This document shows positions 1-8,119 of a DNA stretch of 46,298 nt, one piece after another (the first letter of the stretch is position 1; the number at the start of each line of letters is the position of its first letter). Under the pieces are notes generated by a model that was given only the letters and a program-made list of their open reading frames with translations, did no database searches and was not told the DNA's origin. A program made the position numbers and the translations under genes. The stretch comes from Alphaproteobacteria bacterium MarineAlpha9_Bin3 (GTDB lineage Bacteria > Pseudomonadota > Alphaproteobacteria > TMED109): assembly GCA_002937655.1 (NCBI GenBank), contig PTKH01000008.1, forward strand, positions 1-46,298, given 5' to 3'.

Positions 1-58
<58 letters not shown>

Positions 59-69
59 CTCTAATATTT

Positions 70-97
70 AATCTATAAATTTTATAAATAGATTTTT
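70..97 (+). terminator. AT-rich hairpin terminator after tRNA-Asp
   Basis: AATCTAT (70-76) and ATAGATT (88-94) form a 7 bp stem, and a short T run continues to 97. It lies between the tRNA and the convergent pdxA. On the minus strand the hairpin is not followed by T residues, so it probably serves the tRNA transcript. The stem has only one G-C pair, which makes it weak. Confidence 0.4.
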
Positions 98-102
98 AAA
101 AG

Positions 103-1095
103 TTACTTTTTTATTAAATAGTAAGCTTTATTTATAGCATTTATCATATTTGTTTCTTTTGCAATACCTTTTCCAGAAATGTCAAAGGCGGTACCATGGT
201 CTACAGAAGTTCTAATTAATGGAAGCCCTACAGTAATATTTATTCCGTCATCTATACCCATAACTTTAACTGGCCCATGACCTTGGTCATGATACATAGC
301 TACAATTAAGTCAAACTTTTTAAGACCAGCTTGATAAAATAAACTATCTGTAGGAAGAGGGCCTTTTATGTTCCATTCAAAATTTAAGGCTTTATTAATG
401 GCTGGTAATATTTTTATCTCTTCCTCATTATTGCCAAATAATCCTTCTTCACCAGCATGAGGATTAATTGCACATACTCCAATTTTTGGATCTTTATTAA
501 TTAATTGTTTCGTAATATTTCTTCCTCTTTCTATAGTTCTAAATACTAAATCTGAGTTAATTTTTTTAATAGCTTCAATTAGTCCTATATGCGCTGTGAC
601 ATGAATTACATTCATTTTAGGAGTAGAAAGCATTAATGACACTTCTTTCGTGTTAGTTAAATATGCTAAAAGCTCAGTATGACCAGGAAAATTATGTCCT
701 GCCATTTGCAGAGCTTTTTTACTTATAGGAGCTGTACAAATAGCATTAATTTTTTTTGTTAATGCTAAATTTACAGCTTCACATATATATTGATAAGATG
801 CTTCACCATAAATATCTGAATGTATTCCATATTTTATATTACTTATTTTTTTTCCAATATTTAAACAATTGATAATATGCTTACCGCTGTTTTTTATATC
901 TTCTATGGAGGAACAAATATTTATATCTAAAACTAAGTTATTTTTTTTTATTTCATGTTCTAAACAGTTAGAGTCACCTATAACTAGTAATTGAAAATTA
1001 CCATATAGTTTATCATTCATTAATGACTTCACTATAATTTCAGGACCTATACCAGCGGGGTCTCCCATTGTAATACCTATTATTGGTAATGACAT
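103..1095 (-). CDS. pdxA: 4-hydroxythreonine-4-phosphate dehydrogenase PdxA
   Basis: The 330-residue protein has the usual PdxA length. PdxA oxidises 4-phosphohydroxy-L-threonine with NAD in the DXP-dependent pyridoxal 5'-phosphate pathway, in the cytoplasm. Visible family features are the N-terminal ITMGDPAGIGPEI, the metal/substrate His in VTAHIGL, and the C-terminal segment MYHDQGHGPVK with two more metal-site histidines. The ATG at 1095 is preceded by a short GGAA element. The gene converges on tRNA-Asp and has no close co-directional partner here. A PdxA2/four-carbon-acid-phosphate paralogue is possible, because such proteins share the fold. The motifs shown do not separate the two, but the stand-alone context fits vitamin B6 synthesis. 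Confidence 0.92.
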   Translation of the reverse strand: MSLPIIGITMGDPAGIGPEIIVKSLMNDKLYGNFQLLVIGDSNCLEHEIKKNNLVLDINICSSIEDIKNSGKHIINCLNIGKKISNIKYGIHSDIYGEASYQYICEAVNLALTKKINAICTAPISKKALQMAGHNFPGHTELLAYLTNTKEVSLMLSTPKMNVIHVTAHIGLIEAIKKINSDLVFRTIERGRNITKQLINKDPKIGVCAINPHAGEEGLFGNNEEEIKILPAINKALNFEWNIKGPLPTDSLFYQAGLKKFDLIVAMYHDQGHGPVKVMGIDDGINITVGLPLIRTSVDHGTAFDISGKGIAKETNMINAINKAYYLIKK

Positions 1096-1319
1096 TAACT
1101 TTCCAATTTTTATATTTTTAAGTGTGTTAGTTCTAACAAAAACCTTATTGTATGTACATAATATACTATTCTTGATTAGTATTAGTTTACATTTATTTAA
1201 GTATTAATTATAAAGGTATAGTAGTTATATTAATTTTATTACCATTGATAATATAATATTAATAATCAGTGTTTAATAAATATAATTTATATTTAATAAT
1301 TTTTTATTGGAGTTTGAAT

Positions 1320-1502
1320 ATGAAGTTAATAAAGATAATTTTTATTTTTAGTTTATGTTACAATGTTTTCACTGCTCATGCAGGTATTACTGGAACTCCA
1401 ACTCCAAAATCAGCTCAAACTGCAGCTAATACTGGAGATAGTCATACTGATTCGGATGATGATAAATCAGATGATCACAATCATGATCATGATGATCACT
1501 AA
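1320..1502 (+). CDS. small exported His/Asp-rich protein, probable metal binder
   Basis: The start chosen is the ATG at 1320, preceded by TTGGAG. An upstream in-frame ATG at 1269 would put extra hydrophobic residues before the signal peptide and has no good ribosome site. The 60-residue product has a signal peptide of about 21 residues ending in TAHA, then a short Thr/Pro/Ala segment, then an acidic tail full of Asp and His that ends DDHNHDHDDH. No domain is recognisable. The mature peptide is about 39 residues, probably disordered, and lies in the periplasm. Such tails commonly bind Zn, Cu, Ni or Co, so metal buffering is an inference. It stands 48 nt before the threonine ammonia-lyase gene and may be co-transcribed. 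A -10-like TATAAT lies at 1252-1257. Confidence 0.7.
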   Translation: MKLIKIIFIFSLCYNVFTAHAGITGTPTPKSAQTAANTGDSHTDSDDDKSDDHNHDHDDH

Positions 1503-1550
1503 ATTTTAAGTATATAAATTTAATATTAAATTTTTTAAGGAATATTCTCT

Positions 1551-2762
1551 ATGTCTATAAGTCATAGTGATGTAATTAATGCATTTGGATTAATTAAAAA
1601 TCACATATTAAATACAGAGTCATGCCATTCTAGTATTCTATCAGAAATGACTGGTTGTAATATTATAGTTAAATATGAAAATAAACAACTCACTGGTTCA
1701 TTTAAAATCAGAGGTGCTCTTAATAAATTACTATCTTTAAAAAGTGAAAAAAAAAGAAATGGCGTTGTTGCTATGTCTGCAGGTAATCATTCACAGGGAG
1801 TTGCGTATAGTGCAAAGATACTCGGAATTAAGTCCATTATTGTTATGCCTGATAATACACCTTTTGATAAAATTAGAAAAACCTCGGATTTAGGCGCAGA
1901 GGTAATCATTCATGGGGAAAATTTATATGAATCAGAAAAGTATGTAGATAATTTAGTAAAAAAAAATAATTATACTAAAATTCATCCTTTTAATGATGAA
2001 TTAGTTATAGCTGGTCAAGGAACTCTTGCTTTAGAGTTTTTAAAAGATCATCCTAATATTGATGTCTTATTAATCCCAGTTGGAGGAGGAGGTTTGATTG
2101 CGGGATGCTCCATAATTGCTAAATATTTAAATAAGAATATCGAAATTATAGGAGTTGAAACAGAATTATTTCCATCTTTATATAATCTTTACAATAAAAC
2201 TAACTATAAATGTGCAGGTACTACGTTAGCAGAGGGAATAGCTGTATCTAAAATAGGGGATATACCTTTATCAATAATTAGAGATAATGTTAATAAAGTT
2301 ATAAAAGTATCAGAAAGTTCTATTGAAAAAGCAGTTTCTACATTTTTATTAAAAGATAAGATCCTATCTGAAGGAGCAGGAGCAATAGGTTTATCTGCTA
2401 TTTTAGAAAATAAAGATAAATTTAAAGGAAAAACTTTAGGAATATTTGTGTGCGGAGGTAATGTTGATTCTAGAGTATTATCATCAATATTAATGAGAGA
2501 CTTAGTAAGAAAGGGGCAAATTATAACTTTATCTATTGCAATGGCAGATAAACCTGGACAGCTGGCAGCTATTTCTAAATTATGTGCAGACGAAAAAGTT
2601 AATATTTTAGGAGTTGAGCACAGTCGATTTGCTTTAGATTTATCAGTAAGTTCTGCACGACTTGAAATAACCTTAGAAACAAGAAATCAGGCTCATGCAA
2701 AAAATATTATTAAAAAAATAGAATTATTAGGTTATTCTGTCATTGTTAAGAATACTAAGTAA
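1551..2762 (+). CDS. ilvA: threonine ammonia-lyase with C-terminal ACT domain
   Basis: This is a PLP-dependent fold-type II enzyme of 403 residues that converts L-threonine to 2-oxobutanoate and ammonia. The Schiff-base Lys is K52 in GSFKIRGALNK, SAGNHSQG (76-83) is the substrate loop, and the phosphate-binding loop VGGGGLIAG is at 177-185. A single ACT regulatory domain occupies roughly 327-400. The protein is shorter than the long biosynthetic IlvA (about 510 residues, two ACT-like lobes) and longer than TdcB (about 330), matching the one-ACT type common in alphaproteobacteria. A serine/threonine racemase or dehydratase role is a weaker alternative. An AAGG element precedes the ATG. The next gene follows after 17 nt, so it is likely operonic with the 2-hydroxy-acid dehydrogenase and TRAP protein. 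Confidence 0.88.
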   Translation: MSISHSDVINAFGLIKNHILNTESCHSSILSEMTGCNIIVKYENKQLTGSFKIRGALNKLLSLKSEKKRNGVVAMSAGNHSQGVAYSAKILGIKSIIVMPDNTPFDKIRKTSDLGAEVIIHGENLYESEKYVDNLVKKNNYTKIHPFNDELVIAGQGTLALEFLKDHPNIDVLLIPVGGGGLIAGCSIIAKYLNKNIEIIGVETELFPSLYNLYNKTNYKCAGTTLAEGIAVSKIGDIPLSIIRDNVNKVIKVSESSIEKAVSTFLLKDKILSEGAGAIGLSAILENKDKFKGKTLGIFVCGGNVDSRVLSSILMRDLVRKGQIITLSIAMADKPGQLAAISKLCADEKVNILGVEHSRFALDLSVSSARLEITLETRNQAHAKNIIKKIELLGYSVIVKNTK

Positions 2763-2779
2763 TTTAAGGAGTTAAAACG

Positions 2780-3955
2780 TTGACTATTTTAGCTGATAAA
2801 TACCCTAGAATAGCAGATATGAAAAAACGAGCACTTAAAAGAATGCCTCATTTCGCTGCAGAATATTTATTTTCTGGAACCGGTTACGATAGAGCTATGG
2901 ATCATAATCAGGAAATTCTAAAAAATATATTTTTAACTCCAAGGTATTTAAAAGGAACAGTAGAAGCTAATTTAAAAACCAAGCTATTTAATATGGAATA
3001 TGACGCTCCTTTTGGAATAGCTCCGGTAGGAATGACAAGTTTAATATGGCCTGGTGCTGAAATTTCTTTAGCTAAAATTGCGAATAAAGTTAATATTCCT
3101 TATACATTATCAACTGTTGCATGTGCTTCTATTGAAAGTGTAGGTAAATATCTTGATAATAAAGGTTGGTTTCAATTATATCCTCCTCAGGATAAAAATA
3201 TTAGAGATGATCTATTAAAAAGAGCTAGTGATAGTGGTTATGAGGTTTTAGTTATAACTTCAGATATTCCTGCTTCAAGTAGACGCGAGCGTTTAAGAAT
3301 GGCTGGAGTTTCAGTGCCTCCTAAAATAAATTTAAGAACTATATACCAAGCAGCAATATCTCCATTTTGGTCAGTAGGAGTTTTAAGGCATGGTATGCCT
3401 CATTTTGCTACTATGGATAAATATCAAAAAAGTCAGGGTAATAAAAAAATAAAAAAAGGTTATGCTGGAAGTCAAATGAATAGATATTTAGATTGGAACT
3501 ATTTAGAAGAAGTTAGAAAAATTTGGAAAGGCCCAATAGTTCTTAAAGGTTTAATGGATAATAGAGATGCATTAAAAGCTAGAGATTATGTTGATGCTAT
3601 TTACTTATCTAACCATGGGGGTAGGCAGTTAGATCTAGCACCAAGTCCATTACAAGTACTGCCTCGCATAAGAAAAGATTTAGGGAATGAGTTTCCCATT
3701 TTAATAGATAGCGGTTTTTATTCAGGTCAAGATGTTGTTAAGGGTTTGATGTTAGGAGCAGACTTTGTAATGATTGGGAGACCATTTATGATTGGAATTG
3801 CAGCTTTAGGATCTAAAGGAGCAGCTCATGCACATTATATAATTAAAGATGAAATTGAAAATATTATGGAGCAAGTATGTGCAAAAAATATTGAAGATTT
3901 AAAAAAGGAAACAGTTAATTTGGGCAAAGATTTTTTTATGGGGTCTTTAGATTAA
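2780..3955 (+). CDS. lldD: FMN-dependent alpha-hydroxy-acid (L-lactate) dehydrogenase
   Basis: The 391-residue protein belongs to the FMN alpha-hydroxy-acid oxidase/dehydrogenase family (LldD, glycolate oxidase). These enzymes oxidise a 2-hydroxy acid to the 2-oxo acid and pass electrons to quinone or oxygen. The catalytic His is H279 in LSNHGGRQLD with the substrate-binding Arg at R282. K256 (VLKG) and Y134 (QLY) are the other expected FMN/substrate residues. The FMN phosphate segment is IDSGFYSGQDVVKG and the following GADFVMIGRPF. Translation starts at TTG 2780, supported by AAGGAG eight bases upstream. A TakP-like 2-oxo-acid/lactate TRAP binding protein follows 18 nt later, which favours lactate or a related hydroxy acid. 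The exact substrate is not decided by sequence. Confidence 0.85.
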   Translation: MTILADKYPRIADMKKRALKRMPHFAAEYLFSGTGYDRAMDHNQEILKNIFLTPRYLKGTVEANLKTKLFNMEYDAPFGIAPVGMTSLIWPGAEISLAKIANKVNIPYTLSTVACASIESVGKYLDNKGWFQLYPPQDKNIRDDLLKRASDSGYEVLVITSDIPASSRRERLRMAGVSVPPKINLRTIYQAAISPFWSVGVLRHGMPHFATMDKYQKSQGNKKIKKGYAGSQMNRYLDWNYLEEVRKIWKGPIVLKGLMDNRDALKARDYVDAIYLSNHGGRQLDLAPSPLQVLPRIRKDLGNEFPILIDSGFYSGQDVVKGLMLGADFVMIGRPFMIGIAALGSKGAAHAHYIIKDEIENIMEQVCAKNIEDLKKETVNLGKDFFMGSLD

Positions 3956-3973
3956 AAGATAAGAGAATTTATT

Positions 3974-5068
3974 ATGAGAAGAAGAAATTTTTTAAAAAAT
4001 ACCATAGGTCTTGGTACTGTAGCAGCATCATCTACACTATCTGCACCTGCTATAGCAAAAGGAAAAATACAATGGAAGATGGTCACCTGCTGGCCAAAAA
4101 ACTTTCCTGCTTTAGGTACTGGTGTACAAAGAATTGCCGATGCTATTTATGCAATGTCAGACGGTAGATTAGAAATAAAAGTTTACGGAGGAGGGGAATT
4201 AGTCCCTGCATTTGAGGTGTTTGATGCTGTTCGTGAAGGAATAGCAGAAATGGGTCACGATGCTCCATACTACTGGACAGCAAAACATACTGCAATGCCT
4301 TTTTTTACTTGCGTACCTGGGGGATTAACAGCTCAAGAACATGCTTCTTGGATATATTTTGGAGGTGGGCAAGAATTATGGGATGAGCTTTATAGTAAAT
4401 TTGGTTTGAAAGCATTTCTTGCTGGTACAGGAGGATGTAATGTTGGAGGTTGGTTTAAAAAAGAAATTAACAGTTTAAATGATTTAAAAGGATTAAGAAT
4501 GCGAATGCCTGGTTTAGGTGGCGAAATGCTATCTAGAATTGGAGCAATTCCTGTAAACCTACCTGGCGGAGAATTATTACCCGCACTCCAGTCTGGAGCA
4601 ATTGATGCTGTAGAATGGATAGCGCCATACAATGATTTGGCTTTTGGTTTTCATAAAATTGCCAAATACTACTATGCTCCAGGTATTCAAGAGCCTGGAA
4701 GCGCACTAGGACTAACAGTAAATTTAGAAGCTTATAATAATCTTCCTACAGATTTACAAAATATTATAAAATATGCTGCTGGTGATGAAGCTTTTAGAAT
4801 GTTATCTGAAATGACAGCAGGAAATGCTTATTCCTTAAATACATTATTAGAAAAACATAATGTTGTTCTAAAACAGTTTCCTAAAGATGTTACTGATGCA
4901 ATGTTTAAAGCAGCTGCTGAAATTTTACTTGAAAAAGCAGAAGAGAATGAGTTTACAAAAAAAGTTTATCAAAGCTGGTTTGATTATTGGTCTAAAGTAA
5001 CAAAGTTATCAAAACTAACAGAATTAGGGTATATGACTCTAAGGTCTAATTATGAGAGAAGTTCTTAA
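3974..5068 (+). CDS. TRAP transporter DctP-type binding protein, TakP-like, Tat-exported
   Basis: The 364-residue periplasmic solute receptor begins with a twin-arginine signal (RRRNFLK, then a hydrophobic stretch ending SAPAIA). This implies export in folded form, common in the TakP/DctP branch. The body carries family signatures such as GGGELVPAFEVFDAV, GLRMRMPGLGGEMLSRIGA and GAIDAVEWIAPYND. The TakP subgroup binds 2-oxo acids or lactate, often with a bound cation. No DctQ or DctM membrane subunit is present in this window, so the receptor depends on genes elsewhere or the operon has lost them. It follows the hydroxy-acid dehydrogenase by 18 nt. Its stop codon shares the tetranucleotide TTAA with the stop of the convergent peptidase gene. 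Confidence 0.87.
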   Translation: MRRRNFLKNTIGLGTVAASSTLSAPAIAKGKIQWKMVTCWPKNFPALGTGVQRIADAIYAMSDGRLEIKVYGGGELVPAFEVFDAVREGIAEMGHDAPYYWTAKHTAMPFFTCVPGGLTAQEHASWIYFGGGQELWDELYSKFGLKAFLAGTGGCNVGGWFKKEINSLNDLKGLRMRMPGLGGEMLSRIGAIPVNLPGGELLPALQSGAIDAVEWIAPYNDLAFGFHKIAKYYYAPGIQEPGSALGLTVNLEAYNNLPTDLQNIIKYAAGDEAFRMLSEMTAGNAYSLNTLLEKHNVVLKQFPKDVTDAMFKAAAEILLEKAEENEFTKKVYQSWFDYWSKVTKLSKLTELGYMTLRSNYERSS

Positions 5069-6450
5069 TCATAAACAAAATTTTCTATAATTTTCAAATG
5101 ATCATATATACTTGTTTTAAATGCATTTATATTTACTCTTTCATCATTGCCATGTATTCTTCTAAATTCAACTAAAGGAATTATTATAGGGTTGAATCCA
5201 TAACTATTTATGCCAATATCTCGAGTAAAATGACTATCAGTAAAACCAGTAGTAACTCTAGGAATGATATGAGCTTCTGGATATAAATTTAATAATGTAC
5301 TTCTAATAATTTTATAAAATTCTGTATCAATAGACGATGAAGCAGGAGTAAATGCCATTAATTTTTTAACTTTAATTCCGAAAGGCTCCATCATTTTTGT
5401 AATTTTAAAAATAAACTCCTCTGCAGGTTGATCAGGTAAAATCCTACAATCTATCTCAGCCCATGCAAGTGGAGGAACAACATTAATCTTATTAGATGCC
5501 CCTAATCTAGTAATAGAACATGTGTCTCTAGTAAGAGAGTGATGAAAAGGAGACCTTTTTTGAAGAGCTTTTATAAATTCTTCTTTTTTTATAGATTTTT
5601 TAATATCTTTATATTCATTTGAATACTCTTCATTCACAATTTTTGATAAACCTTGAAAATAATCTCCTACACTAGGTATTATTTTTGGAGGAAAAGGATT
5701 ATTCTTTAGATGCTGTAAACCATCTAATAATCTTGTTACTGAACTGCTTTCATATGGAGAAGATCCATGACCTGGTTTACCTTCAGACTCAAATCTAAGC
5801 CATACTGGCACTTTTTGAGTTAATTCAATTTCAAAAACCAATTTATCATTAACAATCCTTCCACTTCCTCCTTCATTTAATAAAAAACCTACATTTTTAA
5901 ATATTTCAGGATGCTTTTGTATTAACCATCCTACTCCATAATTACCACCTGCTTCTTCATCTGCTGTTGCTAGAAATATAATATCTCTGTTTAATTTTTT
6001 ACCCGCTCTTTTTAAGTGTAAAAAAGTAGCTAATTGAGATATTCCAGTTCCTTTCATGTCTAAAGTACCTCTACCATATAGATAGTTGTTTATTTCTGTT
6101 GGCTTAAAAGGGTCTACAGTCCAGTTTTCTTTATTAGCAGGAACAACATCAGTATGTTGCAGTAATATTAATGCAGGCTTATTTCCACCTTTTATTCTTG
6201 CCCAAATATTTCCTCTATTGGGTGAAGACTCAGCTTGATTAAAATCTATATTTTCTTTTATAAAAATATTTTTATAAAAATTTACTGCATTTATCTCATT
6301 ACCTGGTGGATTAACGGTATCAATTGAAATAAATTCTTTTAACCAGTTATATGCTTCTTCACTTAATTCAGTTGAAAAAGATTTATATGAATAAGATAAA
6401 ATTATAAAAAAAATAAATATATATATATTAACTTTCAAATACTTTAGCAC
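5065..6450 (-). CDS. M20 family metallopeptidase (exported or membrane-anchored)
   Basis: The 461-residue M20/M25/M40 di-zinc hydrolase has an N-terminal hydrophobic segment (about residues 8-22) that acts as a signal peptide or anchor. Expected metal and catalytic residues are H99 and D101 in LLQHTDVVP, D131 in GRGTLDMKG, and the E165-E166 pair in ATADEEAGG. A dimerisation domain follows, and then a C-terminal RRIHGNDERV with the last metal His. Likely activity is hydrolysis of a peptide or acylated amino acid in the periplasm; the substrate is unknown. The start is GTG at 6450, or possibly TTG at 6438. Either overlaps the upstream GST gene (by 23 or 11 nt), so the two are translationally linked. 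The stop overlaps that of the convergent TRAP gene. Confidence 0.83.
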   Translation of the reverse strand: MLKYLKVNIYIFIFFIILSYSYKSFSTELSEEAYNWLKEFISIDTVNPPGNEINAVNFYKNIFIKENIDFNQAESSPNRGNIWARIKGGNKPALILLQHTDVVPANKENWTVDPFKPTEINNYLYGRGTLDMKGTGISQLATFLHLKRAGKKLNRDIIFLATADEEAGGNYGVGWLIQKHPEIFKNVGFLLNEGGSGRIVNDKLVFEIELTQKVPVWLRFESEGKPGHGSSPYESSSVTRLLDGLQHLKNNPFPPKIIPSVGDYFQGLSKIVNEEYSNEYKDIKKSIKKEEFIKALQKRSPFHHSLTRDTCSITRLGASNKINVVPPLAWAEIDCRILPDQPAEEFIFKITKMMEPFGIKVKKLMAFTPASSSIDTEFYKIIRSTLLNLYPEAHIIPRVTTGFTDSHFTRDIGINSYGFNPIIIPLVEFRRIHGNDERVNINAFKTSIYDHLKIIENFVYD

Positions 6451-7066
6451 TCTCTCTTTTACTAACTAATTCTTTCCATTTTAATAGATTTTGATGTTCA
6501 TCATTAGGAATAACTTTAATCCAACTAGCAAAATCTAAAAAAACATATAAATTTATATCAGCCATTGAAAAATTTTCACCTGTAACATATTTAGATTCTG
6601 ATAACTTTTTATCTATATCTCCTAAGAATCTATTTCCTAGCATCTTACCTCTTTCAGCTAATTCAGGGATTTGTTTTGTTACTCTAGGATCAGGTACTGC
6701 TTTATCTTTAAATGCGTCTGATGAATTCCTCAAACATTCGCCAACTGGATTCATTCCTTCAATTTCAATTTTTCTATTCCACATTTCAACAAGACCTCGC
6801 TCTTCCGGTGAATTACCAAATATAAATGGCTCTGGTTGTATTGCATCGAAATATCTACATATTGCCATACTTTCTGATATTACATTACCATTATCTAATT
6901 GAAGAGCAGGTACTCCACTTTTAGGGTTAATAGCCAAATATTCACTTTCTCTATTTTCACCATTTCGAACATTAACTTGCACATATTCAATATCTATATT
7001 CTTTTCGACTAAGAACATTTGAACTCTTCTTGGATTAGGAGCTCTTCTAAATTCATATATTTTCAT
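6428..7066 (-). CDS. glutathione S-transferase family protein
   Basis: The 212-residue cytoplasmic protein has a thioredoxin-like N domain (about 1-80) and an all-helical C domain (about 90-205). The cis-Pro motif GVPALQLDNG and the following ISESMAICRYF are the glutathione gamma-Glu binding region typical of soluble GSTs. The N-terminal segment FRRAPNPRRVQ places Pro/Asn rather than Cys near the active site. The C domain carries FSMADINLYVFLDFA, the N-capping box region. The ATG is preceded by AAGGAT. It is the first gene of a two-gene unit with the M20 peptidase. Substrate is unknown; detoxification or a specialised conjugation or lyase role are both possible. Confidence 0.85.
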   Translation of the reverse strand: MKIYEFRRAPNPRRVQMFLVEKNIDIEYVQVNVRNGENRESEYLAINPKSGVPALQLDNGNVISESMAICRYFDAIQPEPFIFGNSPEERGLVEMWNRKIEIEGMNPVGECLRNSSDAFKDKAVPDPRVTKQIPELAERGKMLGNRFLGDIDKKLSESKYVTGENFSMADINLYVFLDFASWIKVIPNDEHQNLLKWKELVSKRESAKVFES

Positions 7067-7223
7067 TAAATAATCCTTAATTTTATAATTTTTTAATACT
7101 AAACATATAAATACATATAAACAATACTTTTATTTTTATTAATTAGTTACACATTGTATTATATTCTTGACTATAAATGATAAATTATGAAATGATAAAT
7201 TTTTAATTATAAAGGAGAAAAAA

Positions 7224-7712
7224 ATGAAATATATTAGAAATATATTTATAACTTTAGCATTATCATTATTTATTATTGGACCTACATTATCAGCTGAAAA
7301 AGCAGTTGGATATTTTGGTTGGCATGCAACTGGAAAATTTCATCCAATGGGTGAAGGTGCAGGCTGGTGGTCAGGAGAATTTAGTGGTTCTTTTGAGAGT
7401 GATGCAGGTGATGGAGGGTTATTTCATAAAATGTCCGTAAGATGTCCTGCTTGGCAAAAATTTAATTTTGTTGAAGGAACATATGAGGCAGCTGGTGTAT
7501 GTTATGGCAAAGACTTAGATGGTGATGAAGTGTATTTTGAATGGGGAGATTTTGCTGGAAAAATAGGTCAACCAGATAAAGGTACTTTTAGTTATACAGG
7601 TGGAACTGGCAAGTATGAAGGAATGTCTGGCTCAGGCGGATATTTTATTGGTCATACTGTTACTAATTGGTCTGATGGTTCAGCTGGCGGATACGCTACT
7701 TGGAATAAATAA
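7224..7712 (+). CDS. exported protein of unknown function, beta-barrel-like repeats
   Basis: I do not recognise a named family with confidence. The product has 162 residues: a signal peptide of about 24 residues (ends TLSA), then a Gly-, Trp- and aromatic-rich mature chain of about 138 residues with two Cys (CPAWQ and GVCYG) that could form a disulphide. The segment GTFSYTGGTGKYEGMSGSGG resembles the signature of small bacterial AOC/dirigent-like barrel proteins, in which an alternating aromatic/Gly pattern builds a small barrel. That assignment is inference. The start is well supported by AAAGGAG. A perfect hairpin ends the gene before the GYD-domain gene. A TTGACT element lies at 7167 with only a weak -10. 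Confidence 0.7.
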   Translation: MKYIRNIFITLALSLFIIGPTLSAEKAVGYFGWHATGKFHPMGEGAGWWSGEFSGSFESDAGDGGLFHKMSVRCPAWQKFNFVEGTYEAAGVCYGKDLDGDEVYFEWGDFAGKIGQPDKGTFSYTGGTGKYEGMSGSGGYFIGHTVTNWSDGSAGGYATWNK

Positions 7713-7718
7713 AATAAA

Positions 7719-7750
7719 TACGAGAGTAATAATAATTACTCTCGTAAATT
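7719..7750 (+). terminator. perfect 12 bp hairpin between two co-directional genes
   Basis: TACGAGAGTAAT (7719-7730) pairs perfectly with ATTACTCTCGTA (7735-7746) around a 4-base loop, starting 7 bases after a stop codon. Only a short AATTT follows, so it may be an attenuator or an mRNA 3'-end stabiliser as much as a full terminator. Confidence 0.7.
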
Positions 7751-7764
7751 TAAAGGAGATTAAT

Positions 7765-8097
7765 ATGATAACTATGATGATAAAATTTAAGTATACACCT
7801 GAAGCTATGAAAGCAATTTTTCTCAGTGGTGACGATAGAAAAGAAGCTATGAAAAAAATGATTGAACCATTAGGTGGAAAGTTTATTAGTTCATATGGGA
7901 TGCAGGGCCAGTATTATCATATGATGATGATAGCAGAATTTCCTTCGATGACTGAATATCTTGCTGTTGCTGCTAAAGGAATATTTTTAGGTGGTGCAAT
8001 AGCAGATTATAAAGCTATACAATTAATACCTACTGATACATTGCAAGCGGCTTCTAAGTTAATTGATAATATAGAATATAAGGCTCCTAGTAATTAA
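7765..8097 (+). CDS. GYD-domain protein
   Basis: The start is ATG 7765 with AAAGGAG nine bases upstream. Longer in-frame versions run into the preceding gene and hairpin and are not credible. The 110-residue protein matches the small GYD family (ferredoxin-like, dimeric alpha/beta-barrel type). It has an N-terminal beta strand (ITMMIKFKYTPEAMKAI), a central GGKFISSYGMQGQYYHMMMIAEFP and a C-terminal helix. The YGMQGQYYHMMM strand stands where the family name motif lies, with an altered sequence. Function of GYD proteins is largely unknown. It is separated from the exported protein upstream by a hairpin, so expression may be partly uncoupled. Confidence 0.75.
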   Translation: MITMMIKFKYTPEAMKAIFLSGDDRKEAMKKMIEPLGGKFISSYGMQGQYYHMMMIAEFPSMTEYLAVAAKGIFLGGAIADYKAIQLIPTDTLQAASKLIDNIEYKAPSN

Positions 8098-8119
8098 TAT
8101 TTATGCATTAAGTTAGATA

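Noticed and set aside
4390-4632. Minus-strand open frame inside the TRAP receptor gene
   Set aside because: It lies wholly antisense to a gene with clear family motifs, has no ribosome site and no recognisable domain; a frame shadow.
7600-7764. N-terminal extension of the GYD-domain protein
   Set aside because: It overlaps the upstream gene and the hairpin out of frame; ATG 7765 has AAAGGAG.
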